A stretch of 64,000 nucleotides of DNA from Hyphomicrobium_A sp963745205 (GTDB lineage Bacteria > Pseudomonadota > Alphaproteobacteria > Rhizobiales > Hyphomicrobiaceae), in assembly GCA_963745205.1 (NCBI GenBank), contig CAVUWX010000026.1, forward strand, positions 45,393 through 109,392, in the 5' to 3' direction. Positions 17,904-27,329 of this stretch are shown piece after piece. A program made the translations under genes and the position numbers. Under the pieces are notes generated by a model. That model was given only the letters and a program-made list of their open reading frames with translations, had not been told where the DNA came from and made no database searches. Each line of letters begins with the position of its first letter. Position 1 is the stretch's first letter.

Positions 17904-18809
17904 TCACACTCCTGCGCCTGGACCGCCACGCCGCGCGATCAGGCCCTTTGATGGGTTGTAAGCGTAGATGGCACCGCCGAGGAACACCATCGTGCAGGCG
18001 ATACATGCAAAGAGCGAGCTCCAGTCCACCTGCCCGTAGAGCGCGAAGCGAATGAGCTCGACGGCCTGGGTGAACGGATTGAAGCGGCAGATCTGATAGA
18101 GGACGACGCTCGATTCCTTCACTCGCCACAGCGGGTAGAGCGCGGAGGAGGCGAAGAACATCGGGAAGATGACGAAGTTCATGACGCCGGCGAAGTTCTC
18201 GAGCTGCCTGATGACCGAGGATAGAAACAATGCCATCGAGCCGAGCATCAGCCCCGACAGAACGAGCGCCGGCAGCACCGTGAAATAGCCGTAGATCGGC
18301 GGCTCGATCTCCCAGAAGTAGGCAACCAGTAGGTAGGCGTAGACCTGCAGCAGCGACACCGCGACGCCGCCGACGAGCTTCGACAGCAACAGGAATGAGC
18401 GCGGGAACGGACTGACGAGCAGGGTGCGCATGGCGCCGGTCTCGCGGTCGTAGACCATCGACAGCGAGGACTGCATGGCGTTGAAGAGCTGGATCATGCC
18501 GATCAGCCCAGGCGTAATGAAGACCTCGTAGAGCACGTAGGTCTCGTAGGGCGGGATGATCGAAACGCCGAGCGTCTGGCGGAAGCCAGCGGCGAAGATC
18601 AAGAGCCAGACCAGCGGGCGAACGAGGGCGGAGAAGAAGCGCTCGCGCTGGTGCAGGTAGCGGAGCACCTCACGCCAAACGATGCCCTTGAAGCACGTGA
18701 GGTAGGCGCGGAACCCGAGCTTGGGCGGATTCGCATCCCAGCCGGCGCCCGCCGCTATTGGCGCGGACTGCCAGCCTTGCTGCGCGGTCGCAGGGCTCGA
18801 GATCGTCAT
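17904..18809 (-). CDS. ABC-2 type permease of the PQQ-dependent alcohol dehydrogenase system
   Basis: 301 aa with about six hydrophobic segments and the ABC-2 membrane fold (RPLVWLLIFAAGFRQTLG; MVYDRETGAMRTLLVSPFPR). It overlaps the ATPase gene by four bases. It belongs to the family that accompanies PQQ alcohol dehydrogenases with a matching ATPase, beta-propeller and binding protein, all present here. The substrate is unknown. Confidence 0.88.
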   Translation of the reverse strand: MTISSPATAQQGWQSAPIAAGAGWDANPPKLGFRAYLTCFKGIVWREVLRYLHQRERFFSALVRPLVWLLIFAAGFRQTLGVSIIPPYETYVLYEVFITPGLIGMIQLFNAMQSSLSMVYDRETGAMRTLLVSPFPRSFLLLSKLVGGVAVSLLQVYAYLLVAYFWEIEPPIYGYFTVLPALVLSGLMLGSMALFLSSVIRQLENFAGVMNFVIFPMFFASSALYPLWRVKESSVVLYQICRFNPFTQAVELIRFALYGQVDWSSLFACIACTMVFLGGAIYAYNPSKGLIARRGGPGAGV

Positions 18810-19609
18810 GCGGCCATCTCCGTGTGCGCGGTGCCGGTCAGGGCCCTGAAAGCGTCGCTGACGTTTTTCGTTGCAGTCTTCGCGAGTAGCTCCGGCACCG
18901 AGCCAGTGAATAGGACGCGGCCCTTGTGCAGGATCACCACCAGATCGGTATCACGAACCTCATCGAAGAGATGCGTGGCCCACAGCACCCCCAAGCCTTC
19001 GTGCTCCACGAGGGAGCGCACGATGCCGATGACGCTCTCGCGCGAGCCGATGTCGAGGCCGACGGTCGGCTCATCCAGCAGCAGGAGCGCCGGACGGTGT
19101 AAGAGCGAACGCGCGATCTCGACGCGACGGGCCTGGCCGCCTGACAGATTGCGCACCTTCTCCTTGGCGCGGTCGGCGAGGCCCACGATCTCGAGCGCGC
19201 GCTTCGTGCGCTGGCGCGCTTCGCGGCCGCGGATGCCGTGCAGCGCGCAGTGATAGAGCATGTTCTGCTTGAGACTCAGGTCGAGGTCGAGCGTGCGGCT
19301 CTGGAACACGACGCCGAGCCGCTGCAGCGCGGCGGAGGCGCGGCGGCGCACGTCGTAGCCGAAGATGCGGATCTCGCCCGTGACGTTGTCGTAGAGGCGG
19401 GTCGCGAGCGCAAACAAGGTCGACTTGCCGGCGCCGTTGAGACCAAGCAGAACGACGAACTTGCCGCGCGGCACATCGAGCGACACGTCATCGAGCGCCA
19501 CCGTATCGCCGAAGCGATGGCTCACGTTGCGGACGACGAGAGCGGGTACCGTCTCGGTCTTGGCTTGGGGTTCGGGTGCCATATCCATTGCGACGCTTGT
19601 TTGATCCAT
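18806..19609 (-). CDS. ABC transporter ATPase of the PQQ-dependent alcohol dehydrogenase system
   Basis: 267 aa with Walker A GLNGAGKST, signature LSGGQARRVEIARSL and Walker B LLLLDEPTVGLD. The C-terminal part has the H-loop (ATHLFDE). It pairs with the permease encoded immediately downstream (ATGA overlap). Confidence 0.93.
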   Translation of the reverse strand: MDQTSVAMDMAPEPQAKTETVPALVVRNVSHRFGDTVALDDVSLDVPRGKFVVLLGLNGAGKSTLFALATRLYDNVTGEIRIFGYDVRRRASAALQRLGVVFQSRTLDLDLSLKQNMLYHCALHGIRGREARQRTKRALEIVGLADRAKEKVRNLSGGQARRVEIARSLLHRPALLLLDEPTVGLDIGSRESVIGIVRSLVEHEGLGVLWATHLFDEVRDTDLVVILHKGRVLFTGSVPELLAKTATKNVSDAFRALTGTAHTEMAA

Positions 19610-19749
19610 GGCTTCTCGTCAAGTTACTGGAAACTCTAGAGTTTTCCTTTGGCTCGAACCGCGTGGAAACCTAAGGCTCTCGTCGTCTCTTCCTCCCACC
19701 ATGCTCGACGTTCGACGTGCTTTTCTAACGTCTCCGGGGCGAAGCCAAA

Positions 19750-20733
19750 TCAGAACGGCGCGACCACCACGCCCCACGGATAGCGCCCGACCCGGACCGA
19801 TTTGATGACCTTGAGTGCGGCAACGTCGATGAAGGAGACGTCGTTGGAGGCGCCGTTGGTCGACAGCAGGTATTTGTAGTCGGGCGTGAAGGCGAGCTGC
19901 CACACCCGCTGGCCGACGAGCAGATACTTCAAGACCTGCAGTGTCGCCGTATCGATCACCGCCACGCGGTTTGCTGGCCCAAGCGCTACGAAGGCCAGCT
20001 TGTCATCCTTGGTGATGCGCACGCCGACCGGCTGGATCGCCTGCTTGGTGATGCCCGGGATGTCGAAGTTGACCTTGCCGATGATCTTGCGGTCCTTCGG
20101 GTTGATCACCGTTACCGTCCCGCCGACCTCCGAGCTGACCCAGAGCTGCGTCCCGGTGCTGTTGAACATGGCGACGCGGGGACGGGTATCGACCAGCACG
20201 TTGTCGAAGGTCTTGCGGGTGTCGGTGTCGATGAAGTGGGCCATGTTCGTCGTTTCCGACGTGTTGACCAGAACCTTGCCGTCCGGGCTCATGCCCATAC
20301 CCTCCGGCTCGACGCCGACTGGAATGTCGGTGATGACCTTGCCGGAGTTGATGTCGATCACGGTGACGAGGTTGTCGTCCTCGTTGGCGACGTACAGCGG
20401 ATTGCCCGACGGATGCAGCGTCAAGAGCTCGGGGTCGGGCCCGGAGGGCAGCGTCTTCACGAGCTCGTAGGTCTTGGTGTCGTAGACCTGAATGAGGTTC
20501 TCGTCGCTGGTGCACACGATCAGCCACTTGGCATCGTTCGACAGGATGACGCCGCGCGGGCGCTGGCCGACCTTGAAGGTCTTGGTGACCTCCATCTTGT
20601 CCGTGTCGATGACGGAGACGCTGTTGTCCTTCTCGTTGGTGACGAAGGCGGTGTAGGCCAGCGCCGAGGGTGCGGGAGCGGCAAGAGCCGCGAGCACGCC
20701 AAGCAGCGGAGCAACGCCGAACTTGAAACGCAT
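19750..20733 (-). CDS. YVTN-family beta-propeller protein of the PQQ-ABC locus, exported
   Basis: 327 aa from MRFKFGVAPL with AGGAGGA upstream and a signal peptide ending PSALAYT. It contains repeated AFVTNEKDNSVSVIDTDKME-type blades. It matches the PQQ-dependent catabolism-associated beta-propeller family and is a paralogue in kind of the protein at 8216-9178. 140 bases separate it from the downstream ATPase. Confidence 0.88.
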   Translation of the reverse strand: MRFKFGVAPLLGVLAALAAPAPSALAYTAFVTNEKDNSVSVIDTDKMEVTKTFKVGQRPRGVILSNDAKWLIVCTSDENLIQVYDTKTYELVKTLPSGPDPELLTLHPSGNPLYVANEDDNLVTVIDINSGKVITDIPVGVEPEGMGMSPDGKVLVNTSETTNMAHFIDTDTRKTFDNVLVDTRPRVAMFNSTGTQLWVSSEVGGTVTVINPKDRKIIGKVNFDIPGITKQAIQPVGVRITKDDKLAFVALGPANRVAVIDTATLQVLKYLLVGQRVWQLAFTPDYKYLLSTNGASNDVSFIDVAALKVIKSVRVGRYPWGVVVAPF

Positions 20734-20788
20734 CAGGTAACGTCCTCCTGGAATCGGACCGGTCAATTCGTTGTGCCGCGAGTGCCGG

Positions 20789-22174
20789 TCATTGTGTGTA
20801 GGCTTTGCATTTCGTCTCCGGCTTATCGACGCCCAGCGTGTCGAGCTCGCTCGTCTGATGCAGGAAGCCCGGCTGCGGCGACACGGTCACGAGCAGCTTC
20901 GGCGTCGTGACCGGAATCGGCTGGCGAACCTGCCCGTTCCAATCGCGCACGGAGAGGCCAACGCCCTTAAAGCCGGCCACTTCGAACTGGGGCGATTTGA
21001 GGTAGGTCGCTACGTCCTTGAAGTTGTTCGACTTGGTACGCGAAGCGGCCTCGCCGATCATGCGGGCAGCAAGCCAGGCGTTGTAATCTTCGGGGCGCAG
21101 ATACCGGTCAGATAAGCGTTTGAATCTGTTCTGAAATTGTGTGCCTCCCCAGAGTTCGATCGCCGGGTGCCAGCTCGCTGCGACGAGGCCTGCGGTGCCG
21201 GCCACGGGGCGTGCGTCCCACGTGCGATAAGGAAAGTAGTCGCCGAAGATATTGCCTTCGTCGGCGACGATGAGAACGTCGTACTGGGGCGCGCTCTGCG
21301 TGAAGGTCGGGATCTGCTGTTGGATCTGCTCATAGCCGCCGTCGGAACGCCGGCTGGCCCCGGTCTCGTAGACGAAGGGGCGCTCCTCCACGATCTTGCC
21401 CCCGAAACGCTTGGCGGAGCGGCGGATGGCTTCGGCGAACAGCTTGTCCTCGTCCCGAGGTCCGAGAACGAGCAGCCAGTGGTTCCACTTCTTCCAGACG
21501 AGATACTGCGCCAGCGCGTCCGCAAGCATGCTGCGGGACGGCGCGGAATGCAGGACGTTGGGGCGGCAGTCCTCCTCGCGCAGGCGATCGTCGGGCGCGC
21601 CGTAGTTGATAATGAGCGCGTCCTTGCCGTGAACGGCGTCGGCCAGCTTGAGCAGCGTTGCCGGCGCCATGTCCGCGAGGATGAAATGTGCGCCGGCGTC
21701 GACCTTCTTTATGATGTCCTCGACCAGCTTGGCCGGATCGTGCTCGTCCACCTCCTCGAGAGTGAACTGCTGGTTCATGAAGCGGCCGGTGGTGTTGTTA
21801 TCGGCCACCGCAAGCTTGGCGCCCGCGACGCCGAGATCGGCCGGCGGAAGGTCCAACAGCGAGATGGGCAGCGGCTCATCGCGCAGCTCGCGCGCGATGA
21901 GCATGGGCACCACGAGAGCGTCCTTATTTGCCGGCGGTGCAGTTTCGGCGGCATCCTTAGCCGCGGGAGTTGCGGGCGTGACGGCGTCCTTTGCCGCGGG
22001 CGCAGTGGGAGCCGCTGGCGCTGGTGCCGCGCTCGCAGGGGCATCCTCGGCGCGAGCCGGTGTCACGCCAACCACCGGCTCGCGCGCCATGAAAAGTGCA
22101 AGCGCCAACCCGCAGAGCGCGATCAAGAATCTTCCATATAGCTGCCGTCGCACTGCCGCCTTGGGTGCCGCCAT
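20789..22174 (-). CDS. Periplasmic branched-chain-type substrate-binding protein of the PQQ-ABC system
   Basis: 461 aa from MAAPKAAVRR (GGGAGGAG upstream; a TTG 9 bases earlier is less likely). A signal peptide and an Ala/Pro/Lys-rich linker with AAKDA-type repeats lead into a periplasmic binding fold (NNTTGRFMNQQFTLEEV; LLVLGPRDEDKLFAEAIRRS). It belongs to the binding-protein family linked to PQQ alcohol dehydrogenases. The ligand is unknown. Confidence 0.88.
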   Translation of the reverse strand: MAAPKAAVRRQLYGRFLIALCGLALALFMAREPVVGVTPARAEDAPASAAPAPAAPTAPAAKDAVTPATPAAKDAAETAPPANKDALVVPMLIARELRDEPLPISLLDLPPADLGVAGAKLAVADNNTTGRFMNQQFTLEEVDEHDPAKLVEDIIKKVDAGAHFILADMAPATLLKLADAVHGKDALIINYGAPDDRLREEDCRPNVLHSAPSRSMLADALAQYLVWKKWNHWLLVLGPRDEDKLFAEAIRRSAKRFGGKIVEERPFVYETGASRRSDGGYEQIQQQIPTFTQSAPQYDVLIVADEGNIFGDYFPYRTWDARPVAGTAGLVAASWHPAIELWGGTQFQNRFKRLSDRYLRPEDYNAWLAARMIGEAASRTKSNNFKDVATYLKSPQFEVAGFKGVGLSVRDWNGQVRQPIPVTTPKLLVTVSPQPGFLHQTSELDTLGVDKPETKCKAYTQ

Positions 22175-22407
22175 CAGGTTCAACTCCTCCCGCCGAGAGC
22201 GTCATAGTTTCCTCTCGGATGGCATGTTATTATGTTTCATTAAGAGGTGCTCATCGGGGGTTTTGTCAAGGCTGTCTCCCGACACTCTCGGACTTGTGAC
22301 CTCTCTCGGCGCGAGGGGCCGCAACAAGCCCCTTGCAAAACCAACACTGATCGGCACACGTAACCTAATAACACATTGGAACCGCAAGTCTCCGACGAGA
22401 GGGACGC

Positions 22408-22950
22408 GTGCGCTGCAGAGGAAACGCGTTGACCGTTTATCGTATCCTTACCGTGGCCCTGGCGCTCATGCTGACGCCCGCGGCCGCCCTCGCCGGGCCC
22501 AGGGCCATAGTCTTCCCCTTCGACCTCGTCGACGAGAGTCAGCAGTACGAGATGGGCGTCATGCCGAAGGGTGTCTCTGATGAGGAAAAGCGGCGGTTAG
22601 CACTGATTACCGAGGAGCTGGCGAAGCTCATCAAGGAAGGCGGCCGCTACGAGGTCGTCGATTCCGCTCCGATCGCCAAGGAAATCGACGACGCGGCGCC
22701 CATCTACAAGTGCAACGGCTGCGAGGACGGTCTGGCGAAAAAGGCCGGCGCCGAGGTTGCCTTCATCGGCACTGTGCGCAAGGCCTCCGACGTCCTCTTC
22801 ACGGTCAGCGTCTATATCCGCGACGTCGGCCAGGAGAAAGTGACGCGCCAGGCCTCGGGCGAGATCTATGGCAATACGGACGCCATGTGGCTGCGCGCCG
22901 TGCACTATATCGTGCAGAAGCGGCTTTTCCCGGAAGGAGCCTCGCAATGA
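22408..22950 (+). CDS. Exported DUF3280/DUF2380-like protein
   Basis: 180 aa from GTG at 22408; a TTG at 22429 has a better-placed GAGG and also gives a clean signal peptide (TVYRILTVALALMLTPAAALA). The mature part has PRAIVFPFDLVDES and a CNGCEDGLAKKAGAE motif, as in this small family often found near methanol dehydrogenase loci. Function is unknown. Its stop overlaps the start of the binding-protein gene. Confidence 0.78.
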   Translation: MRCRGNALTVYRILTVALALMLTPAAALAGPRAIVFPFDLVDESQQYEMGVMPKGVSDEEKRRLALITEELAKLIKEGGRYEVVDSAPIAKEIDDAAPIYKCNGCEDGLAKKAGAEVAFIGTVRKASDVLFTVSVYIRDVGQEKVTRQASGEIYGNTDAMWLRAVHYIVQKRLFPEGASQ

Positions 22951-23939
22951 TCGATCGCCGCAGCGTTCTCGTCGCGGGCGGCGCCGCGTTTGCGGGGCTG
23001 AGCCTTGGTCGGCCTCTGCGCGCTGCCCAATCGGTCGGCACGCTGCGCGTCGCGTCGCTGAAGTTCGGTTCGCTTAGCTGGGTTCTGGAGACGATCCGGA
23101 CCGAGGGCCTCGCCGAAAAGGCGGGGCTTAACCTCGTCGTCATAGATGTCGCGACCAATCAGGCCGGCCCGGTGGCGCTTCTGTCGGGGGATGCCGACAT
23201 CATCGTCAGCGACTGGACGTGGGCGCTGCGGCAGCGCGCGTTGGGCGAGCATCTGAAATTTGCGCCCTATTCCTCCGCGCTCGGCGCGGTGATGGTGCCC
23301 AAAGATTCCCCCATCGCGCAGCTCGCCGATTTGCAGGGCAAGAAGCTCGGCGTTGCCGGCGGCGCCATCGACAAGAGCTGGCTGCTGCTGCGCGCATACT
23401 CGAAGAAGACCATGGGGAAGGATATGGCGCAGATGGCCGAGCCCGTGTTCGGCGCCGCGCCGCTGCTGACGGAGGAGATGCGCAGCGGACGCCTCGACGC
23501 CATCCTCAATTTCTGGACCTACGCCGCGCGCCTTTCCGGCGGCGGCTACCGCAAGCTCATCGGCATGGACGAGGTTTTGAAGGCGCTCGACATCGATCCG
23601 GTGCCCTCCCTCGTCGGGTTCATCTGGCGCGAGGAGACCGAAGCCAAGAACGGCCCGGCGATCGCGGCCTTCCTCGATGCGGTCACCAAAGCGAACGCCA
23701 TCCTCGCCAAGTCGGACAGCGCCTGGGACCGCATCCGCAACCTCGTAAAGCCCGAAAACGACGCCGAGTTCGCCGCCATCAAAGCGTTCTATCGCGAGGG
23801 CATCCCGCCTCCGTGGTCGGCCGCCGACACGCGCTCGGCCGAAAAGCTCACGCAGGTATTGACCAGCGCCGGCGCCGCGGAGCTGATGGGCGGGGATACG
23901 CGTTTCGACCCGAAGCTTTTCCATGCTGCAGGCAGTTAA
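22947..23939 (+). CDS. NitT/TauT-type ABC transporter substrate-binding protein
   Basis: 330 aa starting MIDRRSVLVAGGAAFAGLSLG, a likely Tat-type signal with paired arginines. The body is SsuA/TauA-like (LRVASLKFGSLSWVLETIRTEG; DADIIVSDWTWALRQRALGE). GGAAGGAG precedes the ATG. It forms an importer with the following permease and ATPase; the substrate is not evident. Confidence 0.87.
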   Translation: MIDRRSVLVAGGAAFAGLSLGRPLRAAQSVGTLRVASLKFGSLSWVLETIRTEGLAEKAGLNLVVIDVATNQAGPVALLSGDADIIVSDWTWALRQRALGEHLKFAPYSSALGAVMVPKDSPIAQLADLQGKKLGVAGGAIDKSWLLLRAYSKKTMGKDMAQMAEPVFGAAPLLTEEMRSGRLDAILNFWTYAARLSGGGYRKLIGMDEVLKALDIDPVPSLVGFIWREETEAKNGPAIAAFLDAVTKANAILAKSDSAWDRIRNLVKPENDAEFAAIKAFYREGIPPPWSAADTRSAEKLTQVLTSAGAAELMGGDTRFDPKLFHAAGS

Positions 23940-24702
23940 GGCTCCCGCGCACCGCTTCAGGCTGGGGCGCGTCGGGTGGTCGCTCGCCTCGCTGGCGGTG
24001 CTGATCTCCCTATGGGAGATCATCGCGCTGATCGCCGCGAGCCGCTACCTGCCCGGGCCTTTGGCGGTCGTGCAGGTCATGGTGCGCGAGGCCAAGGCGG
24101 GCGAGCTGTGGGGCAACATTGCCGCCACGCTGGCCCGCGTCGCCTTCAGCTTCGTCGTCGCGATGTTCATCGGCTCGGCCATCGGAGTTGCCTTGGGGCG
24201 GCACCCACGTGCCGATCGGTTCTTCGACACCTGGTTGATCTTCTTCCTTAACTTGCCGGCCCTCGTTATCATCGTGCTTTGCTACATCTGGTTCGGGCTG
24301 ACCGAGGTCGCGGCCATCACGGCGGTCGCGGTCAACAAGATCCCCAACGTCGCCGTGACCATGCGCGAGGGTACGCGCAGCCTCTCCAAAGACCTTGAGG
24401 AGATGGCGCAGGTCTACCGCTTCGGGTGGTGGAAGACGCTGCGCCACGTTACGCTGCCGCAGCTTGCCCCGTATTTCGCCGCGGCGTCGCGTTCTGGTCT
24501 GGCGCTCGTGTGGAAGATCGTGCTGGTCGTCGAAGCCTTCGGCCGCTCCGACGGCGTCGGACATCAGCTCAACATCGCATTCCAACTCTTCGACGTGCCG
24601 ATGATCCTCGCTTACGCGCTGGCCTTCATCATCGTCGTGCAGATCATCGAGATCACGATCCTGCAGCCGCTCATCGCAAGGGCGAACAAATGGCGCCGGT
24701 GA
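23923..24702 (+). CDS. NitT/TauT-type ABC transporter permease
   Basis: 259 aa with about six membrane segments and the binding-protein-dependent permease EAA-type loop (EEMAQVYRFGWWKTLRHVTLP). It overlaps both neighbours, so the three importer genes are one translational unit. Confidence 0.9.
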   Translation: MLQAVKAPAHRFRLGRVGWSLASLAVLISLWEIIALIAASRYLPGPLAVVQVMVREAKAGELWGNIAATLARVAFSFVVAMFIGSAIGVALGRHPRADRFFDTWLIFFLNLPALVIIVLCYIWFGLTEVAAITAVAVNKIPNVAVTMREGTRSLSKDLEEMAQVYRFGWWKTLRHVTLPQLAPYFAAASRSGLALVWKIVLVVEAFGRSDGVGHQLNIAFQLFDVPMILAYALAFIIVVQIIEITILQPLIARANKWRR

Positions 24703-25421
24703 ACCGACCGTTGTCGGTCGCGATCCGCAAGAAGGTGTTCCCCGCGGTCGGCCTGCGCGGCGAGGGCCTCGTGCTGAAGGATATCAACTTCACGGTGCAG
24801 CCGGGCTCATTCGTGGTGATCACGGGCCCCTCCGGCTCGGGCAAATCGACGATGCTCAACATCATCGCCGGGCTCGACAAGGATTACGAGGGCAAGATCG
24901 ACCTGGGCAGCCGCGGAGAAAACGGCCTCACCTACGTCTTCCAGTCGCCGCGGCTGCTGCCTTGGCGCACGGTCTACGAGAACATCGCGCTGGCGCTCCC
25001 CCCGGGAGACGCGCGCCTGGCCCGAATCCCGGAAATCTTGCAGCGCGTCGGCCTCACGGAGGCGGCGTCCGCCTATCCCGAGATGATCTCGCTCGGCATG
25101 CAGCGCCGAGCGGCGCTTGCGCGCGCCTTCGTGCTGGAGCCGGAGGTCCTGCTCATGGACGAGCCATTCGTGTCGCTCGACGATCCGACCGCGCAAGACT
25201 TGCGCAAGCTCCTGGTGGAGCTGTGGTCGCGGCGCCCCACAACCGTGCTGTTCGTCACGCACGACCGCGCCGAGGCCGTGATGCTGGCAACGCGCATCTT
25301 GCGCCTCTCCGCCGGTCCTGCGACTATTGTGGGCGACATCCCCGTTTCCCTGGCCATCGCCGACCGGTCGGACCGCGACAAGGTGCGGACCGAGCAGCGC
25401 CGGATCTTCGGTGGAGCCTGA
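24690..25421 (+). CDS. NitT/TauT-type ABC transporter ATPase
   Basis: 243 aa with Walker A GPSGSGKST, Q-loop YVFQSPRLLPW, a degenerate signature (SLGMQRRAALARAF in place of LSGGQ) and Walker B VLLMDEPFVSLDD. It overlaps the permease end by 13 bases. mfnB starts 22 bases after the stop, so this importer may be co-transcribed with cofactor genes. Confidence 0.9.
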   Translation: MAPVNRPLSVAIRKKVFPAVGLRGEGLVLKDINFTVQPGSFVVITGPSGSGKSTMLNIIAGLDKDYEGKIDLGSRGENGLTYVFQSPRLLPWRTVYENIALALPPGDARLARIPEILQRVGLTEAASAYPEMISLGMQRRAALARAFVLEPEVLLMDEPFVSLDDPTAQDLRKLLVELWSRRPTTVLFVTHDRAEAVMLATRILRLSAGPATIVGDIPVSLAIADRSDRDKVRTEQRRIFGGA

Positions 25422-25443
25422 AAACGAGGCTTAAGAAATAAGA

Positions 25444-26190
25444 ATGGAAATGCAAGAGTCCCGCCGCCCTGTGAGCCTGCTCGCGAGCGTGACCGACGAG
25501 AGCGAGGCGCGTACTTGCGTCGCCTTAGGCGCCGATATCATCGACGCCAAGAATCCGACCTCGGGCGCGCTCGGCGCGCTGCGGCCCGAGCGGATCAGGG
25601 GCATCCGCGCCGCACTTCCCGCGCGCGTTCCGGTGAGTGCGACCATCGGCGACCCTTCAGACGACTCCGAGCACGTTGTGCACGCTGTGCGGCTCACCGC
25701 AGCAACGGAGGTCGATTTCGTCAAGATCGGGTTCTGGCCGGGCGACGGCTCCACTGAGACAATCAGCGCGCTCGGTCGCCTCGCGCTGAAGGGTACGCGC
25801 CTCGTCGCCGTGCTGCTCGCTGATCGCGGCATCGACCTCAAGCTTATCGCGCCGCTGGCCGAAGCAGGCTTCGCCGGGGTGATGCTCGACACCTATGACA
25901 AGCGCAACGGCGCGCTGCCCGAGATCGCGTCGGCCTTTGCGCTGCGGGAGTTCATCGGCGCCGCTCGCGCCAACCACGTGTTCGCCGGGCTCGCCGGCTC
26001 GCTACGTGTCGAGCACGTGCCGTTCCTGCTGACGCTCGCACCCGACATCCTCGGCTTCCGCGGCGGGCTGTGCTTTGAGGCCGCGCGCACCGCCACCATC
26101 GACCCGGCGGCCGTGCGCGCCGTGCGCCGGGCTTTCGGGCCCGCGCCTGCCGGTGCTATGGCGCCGCTGCAGATGGAGCGCGCGCTATGA
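25444..26190 (+). CDS. mfnB: (5-formylfuran-3-yl)methyl phosphate synthase homologue (methanofuran biosynthesis)
   Basis: 248 aa, DUF556/MfnB family. Conserved lysines sit in DIIDAKNPTSGALGA (Lys36) and VDFVKIGFW, with VMLDTYDK further on. MfnB condenses two glyceraldehyde-3-phosphates into the furan ring of methanofuran. It starts the plus-strand cofactor operon and overlaps the folB-like gene by four bases. An in-frame ATG at 25450 is possible. Confidence 0.92.
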   Translation: MEMQESRRPVSLLASVTDESEARTCVALGADIIDAKNPTSGALGALRPERIRGIRAALPARVPVSATIGDPSDDSEHVVHAVRLTAATEVDFVKIGFWPGDGSTETISALGRLALKGTRLVAVLLADRGIDLKLIAPLAEAGFAGVMLDTYDKRNGALPEIASAFALREFIGAARANHVFAGLAGSLRVEHVPFLLTLAPDILGFRGGLCFEAARTATIDPAAVRAVRRAFGPAPAGAMAPLQMERAL

Positions 26191-26627
26191 GCGATCAGCA
26201 GAGCATCGGCAGGCTTGCCGGACAGAGCCGCTTGGACGGCGTGGTCCGCGACCGCATCTTCGTGCGCGGCCTAGTGTTGCCAGTTGCGATCGGCGTCTAT
26301 GACGAGGAGCAGGGCGTCACCCAGAAGGTGAGCTTTACCATCGAGGCCTCGGTGGCGCCCGGTTCGCCGCAGCGGGATGCCATCGCCGACGTGCCCTCCT
26401 ACGACGATCTCGTCGGCGCCGTGCGCGCCGTGGTGGCGGCAGGGCACATCAACCTGGTCGAGACCATGGCCGAGCGTATCGCCGAGCGGTGTCTCGCCGA
26501 CAAGCGCATCGTTTCCGTGCTCGTCCGCGTCGAGAAGCTCGAGCGCGGTCCGGCCTCGGTCGGAGTCGAGATCGTGCGTCCACGAACGGCGGTACGGGCC
26601 GGTGACCTCCCGCACCTCAAGCGCTAG
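26187..26627 (+). CDS. Dihydroneopterin aldolase (FolB family)
   Basis: 146 aa with the FolB tunnelling fold: GVYDEEQGVTQ, VPSYDDLVGAVRAVV, INLVETMAERIAER and VRVEKLERGPASVGVEI. It cleaves or epimerises dihydroneopterin. In this context it probably serves pterin synthesis for H4MPT rather than, or as well as, folate. It overlaps mfnB and the kinase-like gene. Confidence 0.9.
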   Translation: MSDQQSIGRLAGQSRLDGVVRDRIFVRGLVLPVAIGVYDEEQGVTQKVSFTIEASVAPGSPQRDAIADVPSYDDLVGAVRAVVAAGHINLVETMAERIAERCLADKRIVSVLVRVEKLERGPASVGVEIVRPRTAVRAGDLPHLKR

Positions 26628-27288
26628 CCGGTCGCCGCAAGTGACGGTGATCAAGCTCGGCGGGAGCCTCGCCGAGAGCGGGCGCCTCGCGTCCATTCTG
26701 CGCATCGTAGCCGCCGCCCGCGTCCCCGTCGCCGTGGTGCCGGGTGGGGGCAGCTTCGCGGATGCGGTGCGCGTCGCCCAGGCCGAGCTCGACTTCAGCG
26801 ACGCCGTCGCCCATCGCATGGCCATCATGGCGATGCACCAGACCGCGCTCATGCTGGCGGGACTCGAACCCCGCTTCGTGCCGGTCGAGACGATGGCACG
26901 CATCAGGCGCGAGCTGGCCAATGGCAGTATCCCCGTGTGGCTGCCTTGGAAGCTCAGCGAGCAAGATACGGCCATTCCGGCCGACTGGTCGATCACCTCG
27001 GATGGACTCGCCGCGCGCCTTGCCGAGCGGCTCAGCGGCGCGCCGGTCGTGCTCGTCAAGTCGTGTGCGATCCCTGCGGGCGCTACGCTTGACCGCCTTG
27101 CGCTGGCAGGCGCGGTGGATCCCACCTTCGTAACGATCGTGGAGCGCGCGCGACTCGTCTGGCGCGTGCTGGGCGCAGGGGAGGAAAAGGAGCTGGCTAC
27201 TCTCCTGAGTTCAGCGGCCTGCCCCGCGCCTTCGCGCGAAGTCCGTCGACGGGGCGCCCCGCCGCGTGCTATCGCGCGTCGGAAGTGA
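26602..27288 (+). CDS. Amino-acid-kinase-fold protein, MfnE-like (aminomethylfuran phosphate kinase)
   Basis: About 228 aa from GTG 26602 (GTG 26641 also possible). The amino acid kinase fold shows VTVIKLGGSLAESGRL at the N-terminus and VAVVPGGGSFADAVR for phosphate binding. Archaeal MfnE, which phosphorylates the aminomethylfuran intermediate of methanofuran, has this fold, and the gene lies two genes from mfnB, so that role is inferred. The C-terminal tail is Arg-rich. Confidence 0.82.
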   Translation: MTSRTSSASRSPQVTVIKLGGSLAESGRLASILRIVAAARVPVAVVPGGGSFADAVRVAQAELDFSDAVAHRMAIMAMHQTALMLAGLEPRFVPVETMARIRRELANGSIPVWLPWKLSEQDTAIPADWSITSDGLAARLAERLSGAPVVLVKSCAIPAGATLDRLALAGAVDPTFVTIVERARLVWRVLGAGEEKELATLLSSAACPAPSREVRRRGAPPRAIARRK

Positions 27289-27329
27289 AGGCGGCCGGAT
27301 CCGACCGCCGCGTTGCCTAGGTCCGGACC

